Positions 15,258 through 24,746 are shown, counted from the stretch's first letter. The stretch: DNA of 55,079 bases from Clostridiales bacterium (GCA_016342415.1 JAEIOD010000032.1:1-55079), one strand, 5' to 3'. The notes: generated by a model not told the origin, from the sequence alone. Made by a program: numbers and translations.

Positions 15258-17039
15258 TTAAAATAGAGTTACTTTATTTCTCCCAGTATTTTTAGAATGA
15301 TACAAACCATCATCTGCACGTTTTAACAAAGTATCAAAATCATCAGTGGAGTCAAATTCAGCAACTCCCATACTGACTGTAAGTTGGTCTAGTTTGGTAA
15401 AGTTATATTCAGAAACTGTGTTTCTAATACGTTCAGCTACTTGGTAGGCTGATTCTTTACTAATCTGAGGTAAAATGATTAGAAATTCCTCGCCACCAAT
15501 TCGTGCCACCATATCACAGGTTCTTATACAGTCGCTGAGTATAGACGACAATGTAATAAGAACTGTGTCTCCGTAATCATGACCATGGCTGTTATTCACT
15601 TTTTTAAAATGATCAATGTCTAATATAATGACAGAGAGTTTCTCATCATATCGTTCTGCTCTTTCAATAGTCTGGTGGAGGAATTGATTGGCAGCTCTTC
15701 TATTATTAATTTTTGTAAGCTCATCGGTAATGGTAAGAGACTTAAGTTTTTCTTCGGCTACTGTTCTTTTTTCTATTTCTGTAATAAGTTCATTCTTTGA
15801 CGCCATGGTGGTTTGTAAGTTCTCAACCATCTCATTAAATGAACTTGATAAAATACCAATTTCATCATTTGAAGTGACTTTGATTCTTTCACCTAATGAC
15901 CCTTCACCAACTTTATGAGTGAAATGAGTTAGTGCTACAAGTGGATCCGATATTTTCTTACCAAGATATAAGGATACAAAAGAAGTGATAAGTGTAATAA
16001 TGATTCCTATTAATATCAACATTTGAGTTGTGCTTTCTATCATTTTTGAGAAAACAGCTCTTTTTATAGAAACTACAACATGCCAACTTTCACCTGTGTT
16101 GCCTTTAATATGATCTATAGACTCATAACTGCCTCCGAATCCTATAACTGATGAACCTTTGGTTATTGGCACTTCTGAGACCCCCATCAATTGCATAACC
16201 TCATTTTCTTTCATAGCAAATGCTTGGTTTTCCTTTTGATCTAATACTTCTATTAATCTATCAGGTACAACCTTTGAAAGAGGTGCTGAACCGAGTTCGG
16301 ATACAATTAATCCACCGGTACGTACAATTCGTACGGTGCTGTCTTCATAAAGATTCTCAAAATTCAACATAACATGATCAAGTATATCAAGGATATTTAC
16401 ATTACATTTCATGATTCCAATAATTTTGTCTTCATATATGATTGGTACTACAACTCCAATAACATAACCATATGCACTGGCGTCAAATCCACGATCGTCT
16501 ATAAATATACGACCGATACCATCATTGAAACTCGCTTCCCACCAGTATTTATGAGCATGGTTTATCGTGGTAAGTTTATTTGTAGTCGCGATGATAACTC
16601 CATAACGGTTTGTTATGAATAGTTCACCATATCTTTCTTTTATGAGTTCTTTTTGCAACCTAAGATGACTTGCTACTGGATTGTTTAAGTACGACTGAAG
16701 AAAGGGTGAGTTCAAATCAGTTGTCTCAGTCCATTGTTGAGACAAAGTTTCAATTTTATCTTCTCTTTCTTCTACAGTCAGAAGAGAAAAATGATTGTTA
16801 CTTTCAATCAGTGTATCACGAATGACCGGTGAAGATGAAAGGGTCAAAACGGTATTTGATATTTCGTATAAATGTGTATTTATTTCGTGAGAAGCAGATA
16901 ATGATATATCGGTTAGAGTATCCATTTCCTCTTCAATTAAAAGGTGTTGGCTCCAATAGTAATAAAAAATTGAGGTCAATAATATGATGGTGATTCCTAA
17001 AATTGTCATTACTGTAGCGATTTTACTTCTGAGTTTCAT
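15258..17039 (-). CDS. Membrane sensor diguanylate cyclase (Cache-HAMP-GGDEF)
   Basis: 593 aa. TM1 near residues 9-30, a large extracytoplasmic Cache-like sensor (about 31-335, with ERYGELFITNRYGVIIATTN and WHVVVSIKRAVF), TM2 (MLILIGIIITLITSFVSLYL), a HAMP linker (ISDPLVALTHF ... NDEIGILSSSFNEM), a short coiled coil, and a C-terminal GGDEF domain. The active site is GGEEF at 515-519, and the inhibitory I-site RTCD at 506-509 is intact five residues before it, so product feedback is expected. It makes c-di-GMP from two GTP in response to an extracellular small molecule. No EAL or HD-GYP domain is attached. Confidence 0.92.
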   Translation of the reverse strand: MKLRSKIATVMTILGITIILLTSIFYYYWSQHLLIEEEMDTLTDISLSASHEINTHLYEISNTVLTLSSSPVIRDTLIESNNHFSLLTVEEREDKIETLSQQWTETTDLNSPFLQSYLNNPVASHLRLQKELIKERYGELFITNRYGVIIATTNKLTTINHAHKYWWEASFNDGIGRIFIDDRGFDASAYGYVIGVVVPIIYEDKIIGIMKCNVNILDILDHVMLNFENLYEDSTVRIVRTGGLIVSELGSAPLSKVVPDRLIEVLDQKENQAFAMKENEVMQLMGVSEVPITKGSSVIGFGGSYESIDHIKGNTGESWHVVVSIKRAVFSKMIESTTQMLILIGIIITLITSFVSLYLGKKISDPLVALTHFTHKVGEGSLGERIKVTSNDEIGILSSSFNEMVENLQTTMASKNELITEIEKRTVAEEKLKSLTITDELTKINNRRAANQFLHQTIERAERYDEKLSVIILDIDHFKKVNNSHGHDYGDTVLITLSSILSDCIRTCDMVARIGGEEFLIILPQISKESAYQVAERIRNTVSEYNFTKLDQLTVSMGVAEFDSTDDFDTLLKRADDGLYHSKNTGRNKVTLF

Positions 17040-17144
17040 ATTAATTTAACCTCTTACTTATGTGTCAAAATAATAGTATCTCCTTATTGATTATAAATAC
17101 CCATTTATGAGAATTCTAAAAGAACAATATAACATAACGTAATA

Positions 17145-17183
17145 TATTACAATACAAAAGATATTCATAAGGGAATATCTTTT
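17145..17183 (-). terminator. Terminator between the two diguanylate cyclase genes
   Basis: Minus-strand stem AAAAGATATTC / GAATATCTTTT with CCTTAT loop, beginning right at the stop codon of the upstream cyclase, with a short T tract in the 3' arm. It makes the two genes at least partly separate units. Confidence 0.65.
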
Positions 17184-18658
17184 TACTTATTATCTGATTT
17201 AAGGGTCTTTTTATGTGCATACATTTTTTGATCCGCCAATTCAATGTATTCAGTTAGAGAGACCTTGTAGTCGTATTCAATGATTCCAAAACTAATACTG
17301 AGAGTATAAGGTACACTACTTTTCATGTTGTAGAGATCAAAATCTGTTACAATTCGCTGCATGGTTTCCTCAGCATGAGTTTGATTGCATAAATGGAAAA
17401 TTAGAAGAAATTCATCACCACCCAATCTACAAAAAATATCTGATATTCTTGTATTCTGCTCAATTATATTACATACTTCCTTTAAATACTCATCTCCTGT
17501 ATTGTGACCGAAGGTGTCATTAACAAGTTTTAAATCGTTAACATCGATAAAACAAATAGACAAGTCAAGGTTTTTACTTCTAGCTTCATCCATTAGAACT
17601 TGTAATTGTTCGAATCCTCCACGTCTGTTTGTGATACCAGTTAGAGGATCTAATCGAGCGTAGTCTGTCAATTTTTTATTCATATGGGATATTTCATCTA
17701 ACATATTGTTGATACCATCTTTTAAAATATTAAGTTCGCCTGTACTTTGAATTGAGATGCGTTTGCTCAGGTCTTTTGTTGTACTGATGTAACTGACATC
17801 TTTTATTATTGTTTCAATCTTGATAATTATTTTTCTTACCCAAATATAGAGAAAACCGCTGAGAATCAAAAAAGAGATGATAAATAAAATGAGTGTATTA
17901 CGCACGGTTTCTTCACCGAGTAATAAAATATCACGAGGCAAATTCAGTTTTATTAACATATAACCAACTTCGTTTAAATATGGCAATTTAATAAATGCTG
18001 TCGATAATTTTTCGTCTTCAATTGTTTCAACTTCAAAATATGTAGATTCCCCAGGTACAAATGTTTCAAGTATGGATACTTCTTCTTTTATAGTATCTCC
18101 AAGTTGTACTACTCGACTTTGTTCAAGAGTGTAGGCAAAAACAAATAATCCTTTTGGTTGAGCTTCAGCAAGGCTATTTGTTACTTTAAGTGCTGTAAAA
18201 ACAATAGGTTGACCTTCAATAAATAAAATGCCTGATTGATTGGGATATGTTTTCACTTTTTCGATCAAAGACTGAGGTACTTCTCTAAATTTAGATTGGA
18301 GATGGTCATATGATGAGGCGTGAAGCAGTTGATTATCATCATTAAAAAAAAGGATATAATCCAGTTCCTGATCTTCGAAAAAATTTTGAGTGATGTTGAC
18401 CTTCACAAAATTGATGTTGCCATCACTTACATATGTATAAGCATCATCCCATTTGATCCAATCCAGCAATAAACTCTCATGTTTTAGAATGAGTTGATTG
18501 ATTCCTGTAGTAACACGGTCTATTTCCCATTCATATCTTGCATCTTCAAGGATTCTAAAACCCTTAAGAACCGATTTTGGCAAGAAGAATGCCATGATAA
18601 CAGTCCAACAAATTATGAAAACTAAAAAGAATATAAATACTTTAACAATTAATTTCAT
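17183..18658 (-). CDS. Membrane diguanylate cyclase with CHASE4-like sensor
   Basis: 491 aa. N-terminal helix (VKVFIFFLVFIICWTVIMAF), an extracytoplasmic domain with LLDWIKWDDAYTYV and DYILFFNDDNQLLHASSYD, the pattern of CHASE4 sensors, a second helix (TLILFIISFLILSGFLYIWV), HAMP-like segment (SISTTGELNILKDGINNML type), then GGDEF with DPLTGITNRRGG at its start. Active site GGDEF at 413-417 and I-site RISD at 404-407 are both intact. It lies upstream of the other cyclase in the same direction, 143 bp away. Two cyclases with different sensors suggest inputs to the same c-di-GMP pool; the Tad pilus at 32.6 kb is a plausible output but nothing here proves it. Confidence 0.92.
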   Translation of the reverse strand: MKLIVKVFIFFLVFIICWTVIMAFFLPKSVLKGFRILEDARYEWEIDRVTTGINQLILKHESLLLDWIKWDDAYTYVSDGNINFVKVNITQNFFEDQELDYILFFNDDNQLLHASSYDHLQSKFREVPQSLIEKVKTYPNQSGILFIEGQPIVFTALKVTNSLAEAQPKGLFVFAYTLEQSRVVQLGDTIKEEVSILETFVPGESTYFEVETIEDEKLSTAFIKLPYLNEVGYMLIKLNLPRDILLLGEETVRNTLILFIISFLILSGFLYIWVRKIIIKIETIIKDVSYISTTKDLSKRISIQSTGELNILKDGINNMLDEISHMNKKLTDYARLDPLTGITNRRGGFEQLQVLMDEARSKNLDLSICFIDVNDLKLVNDTFGHNTGDEYLKEVCNIIEQNTRISDIFCRLGGDEFLLIFHLCNQTHAEETMQRIVTDFDLYNMKSSVPYTLSISFGIIEYDYKVSLTEYIELADQKMYAHKKTLKSDNK

Positions 18659-18868
18659 AGTATCCTCCTATTTATATTTACCAAGTATATGATATTTTAA
18701 TCGTAATGTTCTAAAATGTGAGATATTATAAATTGATGTTCAGGGGAGAAAATTAAAAAACCAAGTCTGATGTCGTTGTCGGACTTAAAGAAAAGTTAAA
18801 AAGTATTGTATTGGAAACTCTTTTTTACATGATAGAGTTGTTATATGGATTAACAATACGGGGAGATA

Positions 18869-19560
18869 ATGATGAGTATACTTTTAATTACAACTATGTT
18901 GTTATTGGTTTCATGTAATAAGGGTAGAAACGATAAAGAAGGGTGTGTTTCCAAACAGATCAATAACAATGAATGTGGGAGAAACGTCATGTTTGAATCA
19001 TAAGAAACTACGGAAGTAACAGAAGAAGAGGTGGTTGAAAAAAAGATTCATATAATCTGAAGTTACCTGCAACATTAACATACATCAGACGAGTTATTAT
19101 ACGTATGGAATTTGCCTATGAGAAAGTATTATATATTGAAACTTATTCAGGAACAGACTTGGATTATAAGACACCAGCAGAGTTAGTCTTTGTAACACAT
19201 CAACACGGAAATCATAACCAAGTACAAAAGGTGACTTTAAAAGAATAAGGGCTAATATTGTAGAAGGTGAAAGCATCGAAATGAATGGCATGGAAATCAC
19301 CTCTGTTACTTCTTACAATAAAATAAGCTCGAGCAAAGTGTTGTGGATTTCCATAAAAGTAGGAGAAATGGTTCTATATCACTTGGCTGATACATCATCT
19401 ATTCCTGACAAGGTGCGCTTTCTTATTATGAAATCGACTTTGCATTTGTCGCTAAAGATGGTGTTTGGAATATGGGACAAACAGAAGCTTTTGGTGTTGA
19501 AAACAAAGTGTTAGTATTAGCAGTTGAAAGAGTCCTTAAGGGCTTTTTATTTGTATTATC
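18869..19560 (+). pseudogene. Ruined metallo-beta-lactamase-fold lipoprotein gene
   Basis: ATG 18869 follows GGGGAGA and encodes a short lipoprotein signal (SILLITTMLLLVSC) that runs into a TAA at 19001 within a linker (ES*ETTEVTEEEVVEKK in the same frame). Downstream, pieces of an MBL-fold hydrolase appear in successive phases: PAELVFVTHQHGNHNQVQK (HxHxDH with Asp changed to Asn), a TAA after VTLKE, NIVEGESIEMNGMEITSVTS, VGEMVLYHLADTSSIPD (the HxGDT-IP motif of YtkL/UlaG-like enzymes), and EIDFAFVAKDGVWNMGQTEA. At least two stops and two frameshifts separate them, so no functional product is possible. The ancestral product was probably an exported Zn hydrolase. Confidence 0.75.
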
Positions 19561-19771
19561 ACGCTAAATATATGGAAAATGCAAAAGGGTATATTAGGAT
19601 ATGCAGCTTGAAACACACAACTTATTTTCTGAATGATTCAGTTAATGGAGAAGCATTGTGCTTGATAATACAAGTTATGGGGTACAAATATTAAGAGGTA
19701 ATATGGAGTTTAAATGAGGATATAAACCTTTATATTTGAAAATGTGATATTTCAGAGTAGGAGGGAATTAT

Positions 19772-21628
19772 ATGAGTATCATAAATCGTTCTATCATTAG
19801 AAGTTTTAAAAGTGCAGTTAATACGGTTCAAACGTTTCCGGTGTCTATAATTAGTGCTTTTGCTTTTGCTATTGTAACTATTGTTAGGATTCAAATTGAT
19901 TGGCCAGAACAGGAATCTTATAACTTCTTATTTAATTGTCTACATCTTTCTTTTGCAACCAGTGCTGTTTTTGGATTGGCAACAATAACTGCTGTACAGA
20001 GCCGGATAAATCAAAAGAAAGCATTTGTATTTGCAAATTTATTGAGCATTTTTATAGCACTAATAACCTTTTTAGGATTGTATTTTATAGGAAGAGAAAC
20101 GAGTGATCATAATATTTTCTATGTTTCTGATTTAGCAGGTGCAAGAGTGACAGTTCTGATTGTTGTGAGTTTGATTGCATTTGTATATTTCGCAGGGTAT
20201 CCAAAGGAACAATCGGATTTTTCAAAATCATTGTTCATGTTTCAAAAGGCACTGGTTATTGCCAGTATCTACGGTCTTGTAATTATGGGTGGTACTTACA
20301 GTGTCGCAACTGCCATTCGATTGTTGTTATATAGAGGCATGAGTGGTGATGTTTATTTATACTTAGGTACCATTGCGGGATTTATTGCATTTGCAATATT
20401 TGTCGGCTATTTTCCTGATTTCAGAAAAGGAACAGAAGATTCTCATAGGGATGTGGCTCAGAAACAATCAAGGTTCATTGAAATTCTTTTTGAGTTTATT
20501 ATGATACCTATAGCTTTAGCGCTAACTGTTGTTCTATTGATTTGGGCAGGAAAAGCTATTGTGACTGGCACATGGCCGGAATTTAGTATTATTTCAGGCA
20601 TCGTCATCAGTTACATGTTTGGTGGTATCTGGCTTCATTTGATGGTAACTCATTTTCATTCAAGTTTACCCGCTTTTTATAAAAGAGTGTACCCGATCGC
20701 AAGTTTTGTAATTTTGATGTTTGGATTATGGTCTTTCCTTTTAAGATTAAATGAATCTGGACTTAAAATTCAAGAGTACTTTTTTGCATTAATTTGGCTT
20801 ACAGCAGTACCTATTGTAAGTTTGTTATTTATAAAAAAAGATAAAGCACATCCGTTATTGGCTTTATTAATATGTCTAATGTCTATTGCAACAATTTTGC
20901 CTTTAGTTGGTTATCATCAATTACCAGCAAGATTTCAAGTCACTTATCTAGAAAGTATTTTAGAAGAAGAAGGTATTCTTGTTAACAATCAATTGATACC
21001 TGCAGAAGAAGAACTGGATAAAAAAGTACGCATCTCAATAACTGAATCAATTGAATTCTTATCTTATGAGGAATATTTTAAATTACCATCTTGGTTCGAT
21101 GAAGATCTTGGAGAGTATGAGGTTTTTAAAAAGCGTTTGGGCTTTGAACAAACATGGTCTGATTGGGAGGACCGATATGATGATATTTACGAGGATTCTA
21201 TTAGTACTTATTTAACGTTACCTAATGGTACAGTTAATATCACCGATTACGATTGGGCTGTCTATTTGACTAGTTTTTCTGGTGATCGTGATGCACAAAA
21301 GCCTGTAACAATTGACGGCTTAAATGGAATCTATACGATTAAATGGTCGGTTGATTCACAGGTTGGTATACCTATCGTCAAAATATTATTGGATGATGAA
21401 ATAATTCTAGAACAGGATTTAAAAACGTACTTAGACCAGAAAGTTGAGCTTGCTCAAGCAAATAAATCAAACGCTCAATCAACCATTGAAGAGATGAGCC
21501 TTGATTTAGAGAATGATCAAGTGAAACTTAAATTAGTATTTGACCACCTTGAAGTTCGAGTTGATCCAAAGCGTGATGAGATATACTATTGGACAAATCT
21601 AAGAACACTGTATTTGAAAGAAAAATAA
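19772..21628 (+). CDS. DUF4153 multi-pass membrane protein
   Basis: 618 aa. About ten to eleven helices occupy residues 20-385, with the DUF4153 features FPVSIISAFAFAIVTIVRI near the start and IYGLVIMGGTYSVATAIRLL in the middle. The last ~220 residues are hydrophilic (DEDLGEYEVFKKRLGFEQ, GLNGIYTIKWSV) and probably lie outside. The function of this family is not established. GGAGGGAA precedes ATG 19772. It is a single gene with its own terminator. Other members of the family are often next to sensory or envelope genes, but here both neighbours are unrelated. Confidence 0.8.
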   Translation: MSIINRSIIRSFKSAVNTVQTFPVSIISAFAFAIVTIVRIQIDWPEQESYNFLFNCLHLSFATSAVFGLATITAVQSRINQKKAFVFANLLSIFIALITFLGLYFIGRETSDHNIFYVSDLAGARVTVLIVVSLIAFVYFAGYPKEQSDFSKSLFMFQKALVIASIYGLVIMGGTYSVATAIRLLLYRGMSGDVYLYLGTIAGFIAFAIFVGYFPDFRKGTEDSHRDVAQKQSRFIEILFEFIMIPIALALTVVLLIWAGKAIVTGTWPEFSIISGIVISYMFGGIWLHLMVTHFHSSLPAFYKRVYPIASFVILMFGLWSFLLRLNESGLKIQEYFFALIWLTAVPIVSLLFIKKDKAHPLLALLICLMSIATILPLVGYHQLPARFQVTYLESILEEEGILVNNQLIPAEEELDKKVRISITESIEFLSYEEYFKLPSWFDEDLGEYEVFKKRLGFEQTWSDWEDRYDDIYEDSISTYLTLPNGTVNITDYDWAVYLTSFSGDRDAQKPVTIDGLNGIYTIKWSVDSQVGIPIVKILLDDEIILEQDLKTYLDQKVELAQANKSNAQSTIEEMSLDLENDQVKLKLVFDHLEVRVDPKRDEIYYWTNLRTLYLKEK

Positions 21629-21633
21629 TAATG

Positions 21634-21666
21634 AAACCGGATTCTTTTAAAGAGTCCGGTTTATTA
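21634..21666. terminator. Terminator between convergent genes
   Basis: AAACCGGATTC / GAGTCCGGTTT, 11-bp stem with one wobble, tail TTATTAC on the plus strand. It serves the DUF4153 gene and may also stop the converging AICARFT transcript. Confidence 0.75.
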
Positions 21667-21694
21667 CCTAGAGGCAGTAGAGATTAAGGGCTGT

Positions 21695-22867
21695 TTAATG
21701 ATGAAAGAGTCTGCATTCTGTAAATAACATAGTCATGTCATATTCATTACATGCTTGAATCACATCATCATCTTTTTTTGAGCCACCAGCCTGTACGACA
21801 TACTTCACACCACTCTGTACCGCTCTATCGATATTGTCTCTAAAAGGAATAAAGGCATCAGATCCTAATGTTACCCCTTTAAGATTAGATAACCATTCTT
21901 TCTTTTCTGTAAGTGATAATCTTGTAGGCTGTTCGATAAATAGATTTTGCCAATGATTCATTTCCGCATCGGTAAGTTCATCAAGTAAAAATTGATTAAT
22001 GGCATTGTCTTTATCAGGTGAGGATATACCTTCTTTGAACTTTAAATTAAGTACCTTCGGGTGCTGTCTTAAAAACCAATTGTCAGCTTTTGAAGCAGCC
22101 AGTCTGGTACAATGAATCCGTGATTGCTGTCCGGCACCAACGCCAATTATCTGCCCGTATAAAGCAAAACAGACAGAGTTTGACTGTGTATACTTTAAAG
22201 TAATCATGGCTATTAACATGTCAATTCTAGCTTCATCACTCAAGGTCTTGTTATCTGTTACAGGATTGTTTAGAAGCTCAGGTGTTATTTCTAAATTATT
22301 TCTTTGCTGTTCAAAAGTGATACCGTAAATGTCCTTTCTTTCAATTGATTTTGGAATGTAATCCCATGACATTTCAATGATATTAAATTGTCCGTTTTTC
22401 TTCTTAAGCAGTAACTTTAAAGCTTCTTCTGTATAACCAGGTGCTATAATACCATCAGAAACAGAGCGTTTTATTAGAACAGCTGTAGGCAAGTCAACTA
22501 TATCACTTATCGCTATCCAATCACCAAATGAAGACATTCTATCAGCACCTCTAGCTCTTGCATAAGCACAGGCCACTGGAGACAGATCTAAGTCTTCAAC
22601 AAAATAAATTTTCTTAAGGATATCGTTTAATGGAAGGCCAACGGCTGCACCAGCTGGGCTAACATGTTTAAACGACGTTGCAGCAGGCAAGCCAGTTGCT
22701 ATTTTTAACTCCTTTACCAGTTGCCAGGAGTTCAGGGCATCCATAAGGTTGATATAACCTGGATTGCCATTGATAATATTGAAGGGAAGTAAAGTATTAT
22801 CAATCGTAATGTTTGCGTGATTTTGGTTGGGATTACAACCATACTTTAAATTAATTTTGTGTACCAT
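21695..22867 (-). CDS. Stand-alone AICAR formyltransferase (PurH C-terminal type)
   Basis: 390 aa, covering only the AICARFT half of PurH with no IMP cyclohydrolase (MGS) domain. Motifs: KYGCNPNQ, ATSFKHVSPAGAAVG (catalytic Lys-His pair), DRMSSFGDWIA, SNSVCFALYGQIIGVGAGQQSR (substrate loop), SDAFIPFRDNIDRA and VQAGGSKKDDDVI. The reaction transfers a formyl group from 10-formyl-THF to AICAR (ZMP), the penultimate step of purine synthesis. The bifunctional length would be about 510-520 aa, so a separate cyclohydrolase must exist elsewhere if the pathway is complete. The leader carries a ZTP/ZMP riboswitch, matching the substrate exactly. AAAGGGG precedes the ATG. Confidence 0.92.
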   Translation of the reverse strand: MVHKINLKYGCNPNQNHANITIDNTLLPFNIINGNPGYINLMDALNSWQLVKELKIATGLPAATSFKHVSPAGAAVGLPLNDILKKIYFVEDLDLSPVACAYARARGADRMSSFGDWIAISDIVDLPTAVLIKRSVSDGIIAPGYTEEALKLLLKKKNGQFNIIEMSWDYIPKSIERKDIYGITFEQQRNNLEITPELLNNPVTDNKTLSDEARIDMLIAMITLKYTQSNSVCFALYGQIIGVGAGQQSRIHCTRLAASKADNWFLRQHPKVLNLKFKEGISSPDKDNAINQFLLDELTDAEMNHWQNLFIEQPTRLSLTEKKEWLSNLKGVTLGSDAFIPFRDNIDRAVQSGVKYVVQAGGSKKDDDVIQACNEYDMTMLFTECRLFHH

Positions 22868-22902
22868 AAGAAGCCCCTTTCACTTGGATAGATTAATCAA
22901 AA

Positions 22903-23003
22903 AACAAAAAACTGGGCAAATATATATATATTTACCCAGGCAGTCGATACAGTTCATAATTATACTCCCCATGGTTAAATCCATTTCTGCCAGTTGTATA
23001 ATT
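22903..23003 (-). promoter_or_regulatory. ZTP (pfl) riboswitch with expression-platform terminator
   Basis: Minus-strand leader. P1 AATTATAC (23003-22996) pairs perfectly with GTATAATT (about 22966-22959). Inside it are ACTGGCAG, a hairpin TGG...CCA and the conserved GGGGAGT. After a short linker comes the second conserved block, GACTGCCTGGGTA. These are the ZTP-class signature elements (CUGGC, GGGAG and GCCUGGGC). CTGGG of that block also pairs with CCCAG (22939-22912) across an AT-rich stem followed by TTTTTTG, giving a terminator that competes with P3. ZMP accumulation under folate stress would thus switch on the gene that consumes ZMP. Confidence 0.85.
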
Positions 23004-23213
23004 AATGTTTATTTTTTTTTTATTTTAGCATTAAATTTAGAATTGCACAAGATACAACTTAATAAAGAAAATAGCATAAATGAAATACAGAGGAAGATTC
23101 CGTTTTATTAACCAGTTTTCATTGAAGACTAAACAAGTCAGAAAAGCACTAATGCAGGTATTATTTATGATAAACTGTAATTAGTGAATTAGGTTAAACA
23201 TAAGGAGGCTCTC

Positions 23214-23645
23214 ATGAGTATAATTTCCATCGCAATGTGTATATTTATTGTTCTAGAGTTAATGAATGTAACAATGTTGTATTTTAATCCGGGATCAAAA
23301 TTGGGCAACGGCATAGGAGTTTTTAATGCTTGGGAACAGTCCCAAAAAAATGAAGCAGTTCATGCTCTTGTCAAGTATTTGGTTTATTGGGTTGCTGGAA
23401 CAAAGTTAATCTTCATTGGATTATTGTTGGTGATCTTATTTACAGGATCAGAACTGACACAAACATTATCTGCTGTAGTATTAATTTTATCAATACTCTC
23501 TTTTTATTGGAGACTTTACCCTATAATCAAAGGTTTGGATCAGCAAGAACAAATATCACCCAAAGGTTACTCAAAAACACTGGGTATTATGATTGCCTGT
23601 TTTATCTTGATGTTTTCAGTTGCGTTGGTTGTTTCATTATTTTAA
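23214..23645 (+). CDS. Small four-helix membrane protein, unknown function
   Basis: 143 aa, four hydrophobic segments (MSIISIAMCIFIVLELMNVT, a middle pair around YLVYWVAGTKLIFIGLLLVI and LSAVVLILSILSFYWRL, and a C-terminal IMIACFILMFSVALVVSLF). AAGGAGG lies 7 nt before ATG 23214. It is divergent from the AICARFT gene and has no clear terminator. No family recognised. Confidence 0.65.
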   Translation: MSIISIAMCIFIVLELMNVTMLYFNPGSKLGNGIGVFNAWEQSQKNEAVHALVKYLVYWVAGTKLIFIGLLLVILFTGSELTQTLSAVVLILSILSFYWRLYPIIKGLDQQEQISPKGYSKTLGIMIACFILMFSVALVVSLF

Positions 23646-23813
23646 TATGGATAATAAAATCTCATCTTAGGATGATATATAATTAATGGTATCAAACTTA
23701 GTATTGTTTCTTATAAAGAGATGTTATTGATTAGGTAAAAATGGGCATAAACAAATAAAACCTTTTATTGTTTTTGATGACTTACTGTTATTCTGGAAAG
23801 GAGTGATGATCTT

Positions 23814-24389
23814 ATGAAAAAAATGGAATTGTCACGTTTGTATCGTTACGATGAAGTCAGCAAGCTATATTATATTGATGTGCAATTAGAAAATTATAGA
23901 GATGCTTATAGTGATTGGGATTTTTCTCCCTTCATTAATCGTGATTTAGATGATGACCTTAATGAGTATTTATTGGAATGTTCTTATGAAATAACTAAAA
24001 AAGAAAACTTATGCATCGTCTTTCATATTTTGAATCAGTCTAAAAGCATGTTTAGAGAAAAAAAAAGCGTAGAAGGAATGTCTAATTATTTCAGTTATAG
24101 AATAAGAAAGATGTCGAATCATAGAATGAGGATGTTCAGGAATACTATATCATTTTTAATCGTTGGTTCAGTATTATTATTTTTGGGTTCAATATTAGGG
24201 ACCGGTTTTGGTCACTCAATGATTATAAATTTAGTCAGCGAAGGTTTTTTTATAGGTGGTTGGGTAATGATTTGGGAAATGTTTTCTACGTGGTTTTTTA
24301 ACATTCGAGAATTAACCCAAACAATAAAACACTATACTCGATTAAGAGACACACCAATTATATTTGAATACAACGAAGTCGATATATGA
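23814..24389 (+). CDS. Membrane-anchored protein with acidic N-terminal half, unknown function
   Basis: 191 aa. Residues 1-95 are soluble and acidic (YRDAYSDWDFSPFINRDLDD, then EYLLECSYEITKKENLCIVF), residues 96-107 basic (YRIRKMSNHRMRMFR), then two helices (TISFLIVGSVLLFLGSIL and ISEGFFIGGWVMIWEMF type) and a short polar tail. The layout suggests a cytoplasmic domain tethered to the membrane. GAAAGGAG gives the ribosome-binding site. A monocistronic gene with its own terminator; similar proteins occur in clostridia as hypotheticals. Confidence 0.7.
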   Translation: MKKMELSRLYRYDEVSKLYYIDVQLENYRDAYSDWDFSPFINRDLDDDLNEYLLECSYEITKKENLCIVFHILNQSKSMFREKKSVEGMSNYFSYRIRKMSNHRMRMFRNTISFLIVGSVLLFLGSILGTGFGHSMIINLVSEGFFIGGWVMIWEMFSTWFFNIRELTQTIKHYTRLRDTPIIFEYNEVDI

Positions 24390-24422
24390 AAATCTTGTCC
24401 TTAGATAAGATTTTTATTTTTT
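24390..24422 (+). terminator. Terminator after the membrane-anchored protein gene
   Basis: AAATCTTGTC / GATAAGATTT, 10-bp stem with one wobble, CTTA loop and a TTTTATTTTTTTTTT tail. The following ~320 bp are non-coding promoter DNA of sstT. Confidence 0.85.
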
Positions 24423-24654
24423 TTTGAAAAAACAACTTTGAGCAATATATTTCTCGATTGTTAACGGTAAGAAGTAATCCTTTGCTCAATGCGAAAAATT
24501 AACCTCAAAAAGGTGATTTTTTTTGAATGATTCTGAATTATTTTAACGTTTACAAATATAGAATTTTCAGTGTTTTAAGACGATTTTGACAGTTGTAAAA
24601 TCAATGCTTTTTTATCGCTAAAAAGTATGGTATTATCTTATTACTACTTAGACA

Positions 24655-24670
24655 AGGACAACGTTTTCAT
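24655..24670. promoter_or_regulatory. cre-like operator upstream of sstT
   Basis: AGGACAACGTTTTCAT matches the CcpA consensus WTGNNARCGNWWWCAW at 15 of 16 positions (second base G instead of T). A possible promoter TTTTTA-N16-TATTAT (24609-24636) ends 18 bp before it, so the site would sit just after the start point, as for the opp site. Confidence 0.45.
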
Positions 24671-24746
24671 GTCATTATCATATTATTTTATATAGTTTAG
24701 TCTGAGCAGTATGATTTAAACTTAAGAGTGTAAGAAGGGGAAAAAA

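Noticed and set aside
15081..15266. 61-aa plus-strand protein
   Set aside because: It lies antisense to the CDGSH pseudogene and has no ribosome-binding site.
15258..18658. c-di-GMP riboswitch near the cyclase genes
   Set aside because: The upstream regions do not show the conserved GEMM pattern.
19281..19514. 77-aa protein
   Set aside because: Its sequence is one phase of the broken MBL-fold gene; flanking motifs continue in other phases.
21695..22867. Bifunctional PurH
   Set aside because: The MGS/IMP cyclohydrolase half is absent; the protein starts directly with the AICARFT KYGCNPNQ motif after a good ribosome-binding site.
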